A DNA stretch of 64,000 nt. Source: Aromatoleum evansii (GTDB lineage: Bacteria; Pseudomonadota; Gammaproteobacteria; Burkholderiales; Rhodocyclaceae). This document shows, piece after piece, positions 1-7,289 of this stretch; the first letter of the stretch is position 1, and each line of letters begins with the position of its first letter. Position numbers and translations under genes: made by a program. The notes under the pieces were generated by a model. It was not told the origin of the DNA. It saw nothing but the letters and a program-made list of their open reading frames with translations, and made no database searches. The stretch covers positions 1 through 64,000 of the forward strand of contig NZ_WTVK01000016.1 in the NCBI RefSeq assembly GCF_012910805.1, given 5' to 3'.

Positions 1-98
1 GGGAAACCCCCGGGAAACCCCGGTCAAAACCCCGGAAAATCCCGTCCAACCCCCGGAAAAGTTCCGGGAAAACCCCGGACAAACCCCGGAAAATGCCT
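1..98. repeat. Irregular GC/A-block tandem repeat at the window edge
   Basis: About nine copies of a degenerate unit, roughly CCCCGGAAAA with variants such as CCCCGGTCAAAA and CCCCGGACAAA, one after another, alternating C/G blocks with A blocks. The tract begins at or before base 1, so its full length is unknown. Spacing varies between about 10 and 22 bases, which does not fit a CRISPR array. On the minus strand one frame reads it as repeated Phe-Pro-Gly, but there is no sign of a real gene there. Function unknown. Confidence 0.6.
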
Positions 99-103
99 TT
101 CCG

Positions 104-367
104 ATGTTGCCCGACTGGTCCGGCCCGCTGCGCTTCCTGTACTGGCGTCTGCGCATGGCGCGGGGCGTGTCGCGCCCCAGCCCGCGCACCTGGCATCGTC
201 GGATCGCGGCCGAAAAAAAACGCCTGCTGGATGCAGGCGTCGATTTTTTCGAGCTTCACGCGGTGTGCGTGATCCTACGACGTTCGGAGTATTCCGTTGC
301 TGCCAAGCAGGCGCGTGATTTTCTCGCCAAGCGTGCGCAGCTGCCGCGCAAGCCAGAACCGCCATAA
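104..367 (+). CDS. Small hypothetical protein (87 aa)
   Basis: An 87-residue basic, Arg-rich reading frame with a plausible soluble helical composition (it contains RRIAAEKKRLLDAGVDFFEL). It starts with ATG right after the GC-rich repeat tract and stops just before the AT-rich control region of the ParD-like gene. No clear Shine-Dalgarno sequence precedes the start and I do not recognise the family. It could be a real small gene or a chance frame in GC-rich DNA; the amino-acid mix (helix formers, Trp and Tyr pairs near the start) slightly favours a real protein. Confidence 0.4.
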   Translation: MLPDWSGPLRFLYWRLRMARGVSRPSPRTWHRRIAAEKKRLLDAGVDFFELHAVCVILRRSEYSVAAKQARDFLAKRAQLPRKPEPP

Positions 368-448
368 TTGGTATTATGTAAACCACGACCGATAACACCA
401 TAAATGGTAATATACGGACCATATACACAACGTACATGAGGCCGCCCC
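366..448 (+). promoter_or_regulatory. AT-rich palindromic control region upstream of the ParD-like/map pair
   Basis: This stretch is sharply richer in A+T than its surroundings. It holds a perfect 12-bp palindrome ACCATAAATGGT (397-408), an overlapping inverted repeat TGGT...ACCA (405-421), and two related blocks TGGTATTATG (369-378) and TGGTAATATA (405-414). A GAGG Shine-Dalgarno (438-441) lies 7 bases before the GTG start at 449. Type II antitoxins of the ribbon-helix-helix kind usually bind such palindromes to repress their own operon, so an autoregulatory operator is the likely reading. The binding itself is inferred. Confidence 0.55.
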
Positions 449-682
449 GTGGGAATCGTCAAGATCTCCGAGCAGATGCATGAGGCCCTGCGCCGGACCA
501 GCGGCGCGCTCAGTCGCTCCATCAACAGCCAGGCGGAGCATTGGCTGCGCGTCGGAATGCTCGCGGAGCTCAATCCCACGCTGAGCTACCGCGAAATCTG
601 CCAGCTGCTGATCCGGGAAGAGGAGGCGCACGACGCGTCCGGAGCACCCTCCCCGCTGACGAATCTTGGCAGGGCGGCTTGA
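449..682 (+). CDS. ParD-like antitoxin-family protein
   Basis: A 77-residue protein starting at GTG. Its N-terminal half (VKISEQMHEALRRTSGALSR followed by SINSQAEHWLRVGM) has the look of a ribbon-helix-helix DNA-binding segment of the ParD-like family (DUF3423 type), and the C-terminal part (NPTLSYREICQLLIREEEA) is an acidic helix like those that bind a partner. Its stop TGA (680-682) shares one base with the ATG of the methionine aminopeptidase gene, so the two are translationally coupled. No ParE/RelE-like toxin is present; the toxin position is taken by the aminopeptidase. Likely role: DNA-binding autoregulator of the pair. The family assignment is by motif only. Confidence 0.7.
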   Translation: MGIVKISEQMHEALRRTSGALSRSINSQAEHWLRVGMLAELNPTLSYREICQLLIREEEAHDASGAPSPLTNLGRAA

Positions 683-1509
683 TGGCAAAGACGCAGCAGG
701 TTCCGATCCGCTCGCAGGCGGAAATCGAAATGGCACGTCGAGCCGGTGCACTGGCCGCCGACGTCCTCCGCATGATCGGAGAGCACGTCCGGCCGGGCGT
801 GACCACCGACGAGCTCGATCGCATCTGCCACGACTACATCGTCAACGTCCAACGGGCCATCCCGGCGAATATCGGCTATCACGGCTATCCGAAGACGATC
901 TGCGCCTCGGCGAATCATGTCGTGTGCCACGGCATCCCGTCCGCGAAGCGCCTGACCAGCGGAGACATCCTCAACATCGATGTGGCCGTGGTGAAGGACG
1001 GCTGGTACGGTGACAGCAGCCGCATGTACTTTGTCGGCAAGCCCGGCGTCCTCGCCCGGCGACTCGTGCGGACCACCTATGAAGCCATGCGCGCGGGCAT
1101 CCTCGCCGTCCGTCCCGGCGCGACGCTCGGTGATATCGGATACGCCATCCAGAGCGTCGCCCATCGCGAAGGCTTTACCGTCGTTCGCGAATATTGCGGG
1201 CACGGCATCGGCGACGTCTATCACGACGAGCCGCAAGTCCTCCACTACGGCCGTCCCGGAGCCGGCCTCACGCTGGAGCCCGGCATGGTGTTCACAATCG
1301 AGCCGATGATCAACGCGGGGCGCCCGGAAACCCGCGAACTGAGTGACGGGTGGACCGTGGTGACCAAGGATCATTCGCTGTCGGCACAGTGGGAACACAT
1401 GGTCGCGGTCACCGCTGAGGGATTCGAGATCCTTACCCCTTGGCCGGATGGATGCGGGGACTATCCGGCGATCCAGGCCGGCGCAGCGATGCCGGCACAG
1501 GCGCTTTGA
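682..1509 (+). CDS. map: Type I methionine aminopeptidase
   Basis: A cytosolic dinuclear-metal enzyme that removes the initiator methionine from nascent proteins. The 275-residue product carries the five metal ligands of the type I family: D100 (NIDVAV), D111 (YGDSS), H174 (GHGIG), E207 (IEPM) and E238 (QWEHMV), plus substrate-side H83 (VCHG). The length is that of the bacterial type I enzyme with a short C-terminal tail. The start overlaps the ParD-like stop by one base (TGATG). Because the essential housekeeping map usually sits beside rpsB, this copy, paired with an antitoxin-like regulator, is probably a second, regulated paralogue; that is inference. Confidence 0.95.
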   Translation: MAKTQQVPIRSQAEIEMARRAGALAADVLRMIGEHVRPGVTTDELDRICHDYIVNVQRAIPANIGYHGYPKTICASANHVVCHGIPSAKRLTSGDILNIDVAVVKDGWYGDSSRMYFVGKPGVLARRLVRTTYEAMRAGILAVRPGATLGDIGYAIQSVAHREGFTVVREYCGHGIGDVYHDEPQVLHYGRPGAGLTLEPGMVFTIEPMINAGRPETRELSDGWTVVTKDHSLSAQWEHMVAVTAEGFEILTPWPDGCGDYPAIQAGAAMPAQAL

Positions 1510-1551
1510 GCGCAAGGGCACGCGCGCCCTCTTCCGCACGGCTCCCGCCGA

Positions 1552-2097
1552 TCAGAAGATCCACGGAATGAAGCGGCGCGTGCCCTGCATGTAGTCGATG
1601 TAGGCCTGGCCGAAATAGGCGATGCATTCCCTTTCATCGGCCAGCGCGGTCAGCAGCACGCAGGCGCTACCGAAAAGGGCGAGCGCGAAGGCGGGCCAAC
1701 TGGGGGCGCGGAAGAACATGCCCCAGTCCAGCGCGAGCAGCGCGCTGTACATCGGGTGGCGGATGAGGCCGAAGATGCCCTGCGTGACGAGCTCGGAAGT
1801 CTTTTCCCAGCTGTAGAGCGAGCCGTCGTCGCGCTGGGTCGGGTCGCGCTTGCCCTCGCGACGCAGCGCGATGAAGCCGAAGACCAGCGGGAGCAGGCTT
1901 AACTGCAGGAGGGTTTCGGACAGCAGTTGATCACCTGCCGGCTCGCGATTGAGTAACGTCAGCGCGAGGATGGTCTCCCACGCGAAGAAGCGGTAGAAGC
2001 CGTGGCTGCCGGGATTGCGCAGCGGCTTGCGCGACAGCCACAGCAGGCCGGCGGTGCCGGTCAGCAGCAGCGGCAGATTGGAGATCGGCAGGCTCAT
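1552..2097 (-). CDS. Isoprenylcysteine carboxyl methyltransferase-like membrane protein
   Basis: A 181-residue integral membrane protein with four or five hydrophobic segments. It has the C-terminal signature of the ICMT/PEMT-like methyltransferases: LIRHPMYSALL (SAM-binding loop region) and ERECIAYFGQAYIDYMQGTRR with the acidic/aromatic tail. Such enzymes methylate lipids or membrane-bound carboxylates using S-adenosylmethionine. Here it lies 33 bases downstream of a ketosynthase and an acyl carrier protein on the same strand, so its substrate may be a fatty product of that pair. The substrate cannot be read from the sequence. Confidence 0.8.
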   Translation of the reverse strand: MSLPISNLPLLLTGTAGLLWLSRKPLRNPGSHGFYRFFAWETILALTLLNREPAGDQLLSETLLQLSLLPLVFGFIALRREGKRDPTQRDDGSLYSWEKTSELVTQGIFGLIRHPMYSALLALDWGMFFRAPSWPAFALALFGSACVLLTALADERECIAYFGQAYIDYMQGTRRFIPWIF

Positions 2098-2130
2098 CGG
2101 CGTTTCCGCGTGACGACGGCTCTTCCGGCC

Positions 2131-3384
2131 TTATTGGCGGACGGCGCGGAAAACGAGCACGGCGTTGCTGCCGCCGAAGGCGAATGAATTGGAGAGTGCC
2201 GCTCGCGGCGCGGCTCCGTGGCGGGCGGCCGTCAGGTGTTCGACTCCGGTGCAGGCTGGGTCGAGATTGCCGGCAAGGTTGATGGTGGGCGGCAGAGCGT
2301 CGTCGCGCAGCGCGAGTACCGAGGCGATCGCCTCGATGGCGCCCGCTGCGCCGAGCAGGTGGCCGTGCATGGACTTGGTCGCGCTCACCGGCAGCGTTTC
2401 CGCCCGCTTCCCGAACACGGACTTGAGCGCAGCGATCTCGACCGGATCGCCCTCGGCGGTAGCCGTGCCATGGGCATTGACGTAGTCGACATCGCCGGCG
2501 GCCAAACGAGCATCGGCAAGCGCGGCCTGCATGGCACGGACCTGACCGGCCACTTCGGGACGCACGAGGTGGCTGTGGTCGCAGCTTGCCCCGTAGCCGA
2601 CGATTTCCCCGTGTATGTTTGCACCGCGGTCCAGCGCGTGATCCCAGTCCTCGAGAACCAGCGCCGCTCCGCCTTCGCCGAGAACCAGGCCGCGGCGATC
2701 GCCGGCGAAGGGACGGCAGGCGGAGGGTGAGGTTTCTGCGTTGCCGGGCGCCATGACACGCAGGGCTTCCCATGCGCGCGCGACGCCATAGGCTTGCGGC
2801 ACGTCTGAGCCACCGGTGACCATGACCGTCGCTTCTCCCGAGCGCACGCGCCGGAAGGCTTCGCCGATGGCAACGGCCGACGATGCGCAGGCGACGGTGT
2901 GGCTCGTGCTTGCGCCCCCCAATCCGAGCTGGATCGAGATATGGGCATTGGCGGCGTTGTTCATGCCGAGCAGCACGGAGAGCGGCGACAGGCGTTCGCG
3001 CCCCCGCTGCCACAGCTCGCGATAGCCCTTTTCATAGGCGAGCGTGCCGCCGAGCGCGGTGCCCCAGGATACGCCCCAGTCGTCGCGCGATTCCTCACCG
3101 GCGCTGCGCGGCAGGCCGGCGGAGTCCCACGCGTCGAAGGCTGCCGCCATGCCGAGTTGTGCGAAGCGGTCCATCATCGCGGCCAGCGGCTTGCCGAGCA
3201 CGGCATCGGCATCGAACGCCGGACATGCGACAAAGGGAATCGAAAGCGGGCGCGGCTGATCGTCGGTTAGAAGATGGCGGATCGCCGTTTCCCCGGCGCA
3301 CAGCCGCTTGAAGAAATTCGCCAGATCGCCGCCGTACGGGCTGACCAGTCCCAGTCCCGTGATCGCAACCCGACGCCGGACCAT
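2131..3384 (-). CDS. Beta-ketoacyl-ACP synthase (KAS II/FabF-like)
   Basis: A 417-residue condensing enzyme that elongates acyl-ACP with malonyl-ACP. The thiolase-fold triad is complete: nucleophile C166 (TVACASS), H305 (NAHGTAT) and H342 in KSMHGHLLGAAG with K337. The N-terminus RRVAITGLGLVSPYG is typical of FabF-type enzymes. ATG at 3384 lies 3 bases after the ACP stop, so the two are co-translated. It is not in the usual fabD-fabG-acpP-fabF block, so it is more likely a specialised synthase of a secondary lipid pathway than the housekeeping FabF. No reductase or dehydratase is found beside it. Confidence 0.88.
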   Translation of the reverse strand: MVRRRVAITGLGLVSPYGGDLANFFKRLCAGETAIRHLLTDDQPRPLSIPFVACPAFDADAVLGKPLAAMMDRFAQLGMAAAFDAWDSAGLPRSAGEESRDDWGVSWGTALGGTLAYEKGYRELWQRGRERLSPLSVLLGMNNAANAHISIQLGLGGASTSHTVACASSAVAIGEAFRRVRSGEATVMVTGGSDVPQAYGVARAWEALRVMAPGNAETSPSACRPFAGDRRGLVLGEGGAALVLEDWDHALDRGANIHGEIVGYGASCDHSHLVRPEVAGQVRAMQAALADARLAAGDVDYVNAHGTATAEGDPVEIAALKSVFGKRAETLPVSATKSMHGHLLGAAGAIEAIASVLALRDDALPPTINLAGNLDPACTGVEHLTAARHGAAPRAALSNSFAFGGSNAVLVFRAVRQ

Positions 3385-3387
3385 GGC

Positions 3388-3630
3388 TCAGTGCACGCCG
3401 CCGGCTGCGATCAGGCCGTCCATGGCTGTCACCATGTCGCCGACGCTTTTCGGGTTCTCGAGATCGCTCGGGACCTTGATTCCGAAGCGGTCTTCGAAGG
3501 CGAACATCAGCTCGAGCATCATCAGCGAGTCGACACCGAGGTCCACCAACAGCGCATCCGGAACGACCTTCTCGGACGCCACGCCCAGGCGCTCGTCGAG
3601 AAATTCGCGAATAAGTGCAATTGAATTCAT
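3388..3630 (-). CDS. Acyl carrier protein
   Basis: An 80-residue acidic four-helix protein with the phosphopantetheine attachment serine S35 in LGVDSLMMLELM. It carries growing acyl chains as thioesters for the ketosynthase encoded directly downstream. It differs from the usual AcpP sequence (DSLDTVEL motif replaced by DSLMMLEL), which fits a dedicated ACP. It leads the minus-strand cassette ACP-ketosynthase-methyltransferase and diverges from the PAP2-type phosphatase gene; the 93-base gap between them should hold both promoters. Confidence 0.9.
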   Translation of the reverse strand: MNSIALIREFLDERLGVASEKVVPDALLVDLGVDSLMMLELMFAFEDRFGIKVPSDLENPKSVGDMVTAMDGLIAAGGVH

Positions 3631-3723
3631 AGGGCGCGAATTCTATATGAAATCAAATGTTTCACCATAGATGGCACGGTCGATCCCGGCGCGCTGGCGG
3701 ATGTTTGGTACTATCCGCCGGCC

Positions 3724-4419
3724 ATGACGACCCTCTCCGCCACGCCGCTGGATGCGGCACCCCGCTCCGCCTGGTTTCGCCAGCTGGCTAGCCGTTTCGC
3801 GACACTCTGGCCGCTCAAGGCAGCGGGAACCATGATCTTCATGGTGTTGTTCTTCTGGGGGTATTTTACGGTTTTGCGCGATCCGCTCACTGCACCGACG
3901 ATGATGCCGCGCGTTGCCGCGGATGCATGGATCCCCTTTTCCGCGGCCGCATTTCCGATTTACGCAAGCCTGTGGGTGTACGTGTCGCTGCCGCCCGCCT
4001 TCATCGGCAGCCTGCGGCCGCTGCTCTGGTTCGGCGTGTGGATCTCCGCCCTGTGCGGGTTCTGCCTCGGTATTTACTGGGTGCTTCCCACCGCGGTGCC
4101 ACCGGCCGGAATCGACTGGTCCGACTATCCGCAGCTCGCATTCATCAAGAATGTGGACGCAGCCGGCAACGCCTGTCCATCGCTGCATGTCGCATCGTCG
4201 GTATTCACCGCGCTATGGCTGGAACGGATCGGGCGATCGGTGGGCGCGCCGACGCTGCTGCGCTGGGGAAATGCCCTGCTCTGCGTGGCAATCCTGTGGT
4301 CGACGATCGCCACCCGCCAGCATGTAGTGCTCGACCTCATTGCCGGCATCGCGGTCGGGCTGGCCTTCGCGCTGCCATCGCTTCGGCACATCTCACGGCT
4401 GGCGCCGAACGGGCTTTGA
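3724..4419 (+). CDS. PAP2-superfamily membrane phosphatase/phosphotransferase
   Basis: A 231-residue membrane protein with about six transmembrane segments. It shows the second and third PAP2 motifs: CPSLHVASS (catalytic histidine in the SLHVASS box) and STIATRQHVVLDLIAGI (histidine nucleophile plus aspartate). The first KX6RP motif is not evident, as in the inositol-phosphoceramide-synthase-like (Aur1-type) branch. These enzymes remove phosphate from, or transfer head groups onto, lipids at the outer face of the inner membrane. It diverges from the ACP/ketosynthase cassette, so a shared lipid pathway is plausible. It ends 28 bases from the convergent acetyltransferase gene. Confidence 0.82.
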   Translation: MTTLSATPLDAAPRSAWFRQLASRFATLWPLKAAGTMIFMVLFFWGYFTVLRDPLTAPTMMPRVAADAWIPFSAAAFPIYASLWVYVSLPPAFIGSLRPLLWFGVWISALCGFCLGIYWVLPTAVPPAGIDWSDYPQLAFIKNVDAAGNACPSLHVASSVFTALWLERIGRSVGAPTLLRWGNALLCVAILWSTIATRQHVVLDLIAGIAVGLAFALPSLRHISRLAPNGL

Positions 4420-4447
4420 GCGTGCGCCAGTTCGGCGCAAGCTCCGC

Positions 4448-4954
4448 TCAGGCAGCGCCGGGCGGGGGATTTTCGATTGGTTTCTGCCAGAACAGCGCAG
4501 TCCCGACGCTCGCATCCAGCGTGTAATCGCTGAATCCGAATTTCGCATACGCCGCCCGTGCGGCGTCGTTGCCGCTGAGCACCTCCAGGGTGATCTTGCA
4601 GCATCCGCGCTCCCTCGCGGCCGCCTCGACCGCCGCCAGCAGCAGCTGGCTCACTCCGCGTCCGCGGCACTCCGCGAGGACGACGAAATCGTGGATGTTG
4701 ATCAGCGGCCTGGCGGCGAAGGTCGAGAGGGTCTCGAAGCAATTCGCCAATCCCACTGCGACGCCGTCCGCTAAGGCGATCAGGCTGAACGCGTGTGGCT
4801 GGCGGGCAAGCGCCCCCACGACCCTTTCCTTGACCTCTGCGGGCAATGCCTCGCCTCCGCCCATTGGGTCTCGCGCGTAGGCGTCGAGCAACTCAGTGAT
4901 CGCATGAGCATGGACGGGGTTGTGATAGTCGGCACGAATGACTTCGATGGGCAC
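4448..4954 (-). CDS. GNAT-family N-acetyltransferase
   Basis: A 168-residue acetyl-CoA-dependent acetyltransferase. The acetyl-CoA loop is the segment VLAECRGRGVSQLLLAAVE (motif A, R/Q-x-x-G-x-G/A variant CRGRGVSQ), followed by KITLEVLSGNDAARAAYAKFGF (motif B with the usual N-x-x-A-x-x-x-Y-x-x-x-GF signature). The start is GTG at 4954; no better ATG lies nearby. The acceptor substrate is unknown. The gene stands alone, convergent to the PAP2 gene. Confidence 0.85.
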   Translation of the reverse strand: MPIEVIRADYHNPVHAHAITELLDAYARDPMGGGEALPAEVKERVVGALARQPHAFSLIALADGVAVGLANCFETLSTFAARPLINIHDFVVLAECRGRGVSQLLLAAVEAAARERGCCKITLEVLSGNDAARAAYAKFGFSDYTLDASVGTALFWQKPIENPPPGAA

Positions 4955-5225
4955 GTCGATATTCCGGGACGTTCGGGTCAGGGAGCGACATCATACCTCG
5001 ATCGTCGAGCCTCGCCCTGCGAATGGCGCCGAGGTGATGTCTGCGCGCCAGTGGTCTATGTAGCAGTGCAGCAAATGCGGGTGCGGGTACCCAATGCGAT
5101 TTCAGGGGGACACAACCGACTGGATGCCTGGCGATTGATATCGGTTTTCGAGTTCCCTCTGAAACTGGCTTGCCCGCCCGCTTACGGCGATATGCGGGGA
5201 TAAACCTTGCTATAGGTATGGTTTT
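4955..5225. other. Intergenic stretch without a recognisable gene
   Basis: About 270 bases between the GTG start of the acetyltransferase (minus) and the ompW control region (plus). Short open frames exist on both strands but none has a credible start, ribosome site or protein-like composition. It must contain the acetyltransferase promoter; I see no clear structure. Confidence 0.5.
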
Positions 5226-5241
5226 TTTGACATTCGTCAAA
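5226..5241 (+). promoter_or_regulatory. FNR/Anr/DNR-type binding palindrome upstream of ompW
   Basis: TTTGACATTCGTCAAA is a perfect 16-bp palindrome of the form TTGAC-N4-GTCAA, one base per arm away from the FNR consensus TTGAT-N4-ATCAA. A possible -10 (CATAAC, 5268-5273) lies downstream at a spacing near that of class II activation. ompW in other proteobacteria is induced under low oxygen through FNR. Anaerobic control here is inference from the site. Confidence 0.6.
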
Positions 5242-5335
5242 TGTAAGCGAAATTTTTGTGCGACGCACATAACCGGCACTGAAGAGTGGGTACTATGCCC
5301 CACAGTTCATTCGCGTCATGCAAGAGGAGTAGCTC

Positions 5336-6013
5336 ATGAAAAAATCGCTCGTCATCGCATCCCTGCTCGCCCTGGGCGCCGCAAGTCCGTTCGCGCACGC
5401 CTACAAGGCGGGCGACTTCGTTGTCCGTGCAGGTGCGGCGACAGTAAGTCCGGAAATGGGGGGCTCCGATGTCTCATCGAGTGCCACCGGGAAGATCGCC
5501 GGCTCGAATGCCACGGTGAGCGACAACACGCAGCTCGGCCTGACGTTCGGTTACATGCTGACCGACCACGTAGGCGTTGAACTGCTCGCTGCCACGCCCT
5601 TCAAGCACAGCGTCAGCGTCAAGGGGCTGCCCGCAGGTCTCAACGGCAAGCTCGCCACCATCGAGCAACTGCCGCCGACCGTTACGCTGCAATACTTTCC
5701 GATGGACTCCAGCTCGAAATGGCAGCCGTACGTGGGTGCCGGCATCAATTACACGGCCTTCTTCAATGAAGATCTGACGGATGCCCGCAAGGCTCAAGGA
5801 TTTTCCCATCTCGATCGCGAGGATTCCTGGGGTCTCGCCCTGCAAGCCGGCATCGACTACATGCTCACGGACAAAGTCGTGTTGAACGCGGCTGTTTGGC
5901 GTATCGGTATCGACAGCCATGCCACCGCGCGGCATCCTGTGCTCGGCAAGGTCAAGGTTAGTGTCGAGATCGATCCGTGGGTGTACATGGTCGGCGTCGG
6001 CTACAAGTTCTGA
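5336..6013 (+). CDS. ompW: OmpW-family outer membrane protein
   Basis: A 225-residue protein with a clear Sec signal peptide ([22 protein letters not shown]) and mature start [17 protein letters not shown]. It forms an eight-stranded outer-membrane barrel with a narrow hydrophobic channel. Family hallmarks seen are [42 protein letters not shown] and a C-terminal aromatic strand ending in YKF, which is the signal for the BAM complex. AGGAG lies 7 bases before the ATG. It is monocistronic: an FNR-type palindrome stands upstream and a strong hairpin downstream. OmpW porins are linked to uptake of small hydrophobic compounds and stress adaptation. Confidence 0.93.
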   Translation: MKKSLVIASLLALGAASPFAHAYKAGDFVVRAGAATVSPEMGGSDVSSSATGKIAGSNATVSDNTQLGLTFGYMLTDHVGVELLAATPFKHSVSVKGLPAGLNGKLATIEQLPPTVTLQYFPMDSSSKWQPYVGAGINYTAFFNEDLTDARKAQGFSHLDREDSWGLALQAGIDYMLTDKVVLNAAVWRIGIDSHATARHPVLGKVKVSVEIDPWVYMVGVGYKF

Positions 6014-6036
6014 TTCCGGTAACGCCCGGCGCCGAC

Positions 6037-6067
6037 AACGGCGGCCTGCGGGCCGCCGTTTGCATTT
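6037..6067 (+). terminator. Rho-independent-type terminator after ompW
   Basis: A perfect 10-bp GC-rich stem AACGGCGGCC / GGCCGCCGTT with loop TGCG, followed by TGCATTTC. The U-tract is weak, but the position 24 bases after the ompW stop supports termination. Confidence 0.7.
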
Positions 6068-6163
6068 CGGGATCGCGCAGGCGTTGTCTCGCGCGGCCAT
6101 GCGCGCGGCGCGATCCGATCGAGGTATACTTGTCGGTTTCCCAGAATCGCCCGGAGCCTCGCC

Positions 6164-7268
6164 ATGGAAGCCGAACGCATCAACGCCATCTCCCAGAAAC
6201 TCGACGACCTGCAGGCCCGCGGTCGCGAACTTCGGAGGTATCTTTGACTACGACGAAAAGGCGTCGAAGCTCGAAGAAGTAACCCGTGCGCTGGAAGATC
6301 CGGCGGTCTGGAATAATGCCGAGAAGGCTCAGGAGCTCGGCAAGGAAAAGCGTCAACTCGAGGATGTTGTCGTCAATCTGCGCGACATCGAACAATCCTC
6401 CATCGACCTCAAGGATCTTTTCGAACTCGCTCAGGCCGAGGACGACGAGGACACCCTGACCGCGGTTGAAGCCGATCTCTCCCCGCTCGAGGGGAAGGTG
6501 CATGCGCTCGAATTCCGCCGGATGTTCTCCAATCCGATGGACCCGAATCCCTGCTTCATTGAAATCCAGGCCGGCGCCGGCGGAACCGAGGCCCAGGACT
6601 GGGCGGGCATGCTCGAACGCATGTACCTGCGCTACTGCGAGCGCAAGGGCTTCAATGTCGAGCTGATGGAGGAATCCGAAGGCGAAGTCGCGGGCATCAA
6701 GGGCGCCACGATCAAGGTCAGCGGTGAATACGCCTACGGTTTCCTGCGTACCGAGACGGGCATCCACCGCCTCGTGCGCAAGAGCCCGTTCGACTCCAAC
6801 GCGCGCCGCCACACCAGCTTCTCGTCGGTGTTCGTGTATCCGGAGGTCGACGACTCGATCGAGATCGAGATCAATCCGGCCGATCTGCGCATCGACACCT
6901 ACCGCGCGTCCGGCGCCGGTGGCCAGCACATCAACAAGACCGACTCCGCGGTGCGCATCACGCACGAGCCGACCGGCGTCGTCGTGCAGTGCCAGAACGA
7001 CCGATCGCAGCACAAAAACAAGGCCGAAGCGATGTCCATGCTGAAGGCCCGCCTGTACGAGCTGGAACTGCGCAAGCGCCAGTCGGAACAGCAGAAGCTG
7101 GAGGACTCCAAGAGCGACATCGGCTGGGGCCACCAGATTCGCTCCTACGTGCTCGATCAGTCCCGTATCAAGGACCTGCGCACCAACTACGAAGTCGGCA
7201 ACACCCAGGCCGTGCTGGACGGCGACCTGGACGACTTCATCGCGGCGAGCCTCAAGCAGGGTGTCTGA
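6164..7268 (+). CDS. prfB: Peptide chain release factor 2, expressed through a +1 programmed frameshift
   Basis: RF2 recognises UGA and UAA stop codons and triggers peptide release. Translation starts at ATG 6164 and meets an in-frame TGA at codon 28 (6245-6247); the rest lies in the +1 frame from 6246. The joined product is 367 residues, close to E. coli RF2 (365). In the joined numbering the anticodon-like SPF tripeptide is 207-209 (KSPFDSN) and the catalytic GGQ is 252-254 ([11 protein letters not shown]). Residue 248, just before, is Ala, as in most bacteria rather than the Thr of E. coli K-12. The frameshift lets RF2 level regulate its own synthesis: scarce RF2 makes the ribosome pause and shift. 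This is not a pseudogene. Confidence 0.96.
6233..6248 (+). promoter_or_regulatory. RF2 programmed +1 frameshift site
   Basis: The site reads CGGAGG-TAT-CTT-TGA-C. An internal Shine-Dalgarno-like CGGAGG (6233-6238) sits 3 bases upstream of the slippery CTT codon (6242-6244), which is followed by the in-frame stop TGA and a C, the weakest stop context. Spacing and sequence match the well-studied E. coli prfB element. The tRNA on CUU slips one base forward to UUU, and decoding continues with GAC. Confidence 0.96.
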
Positions 7269-7289
7269 GCGCCCCGCCCGCGCGCACGC

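Noticed and set aside
1-98. CRISPR array
   Set aside because: Units are about 10 bases, irregular, with no 20-40-base unique spacers.
449-682. A normal ParDE toxin-antitoxin pair
   Set aside because: No ParE/RelE-type toxin frame lies next to it on either strand; the neighbour is a complete MetAP.
6164-7268. prfB as a broken gene because of an in-frame TGA
   Set aside because: The TGA lies in a complete programmed-frameshift site with all known elements, and the joined protein has normal length and all motifs.
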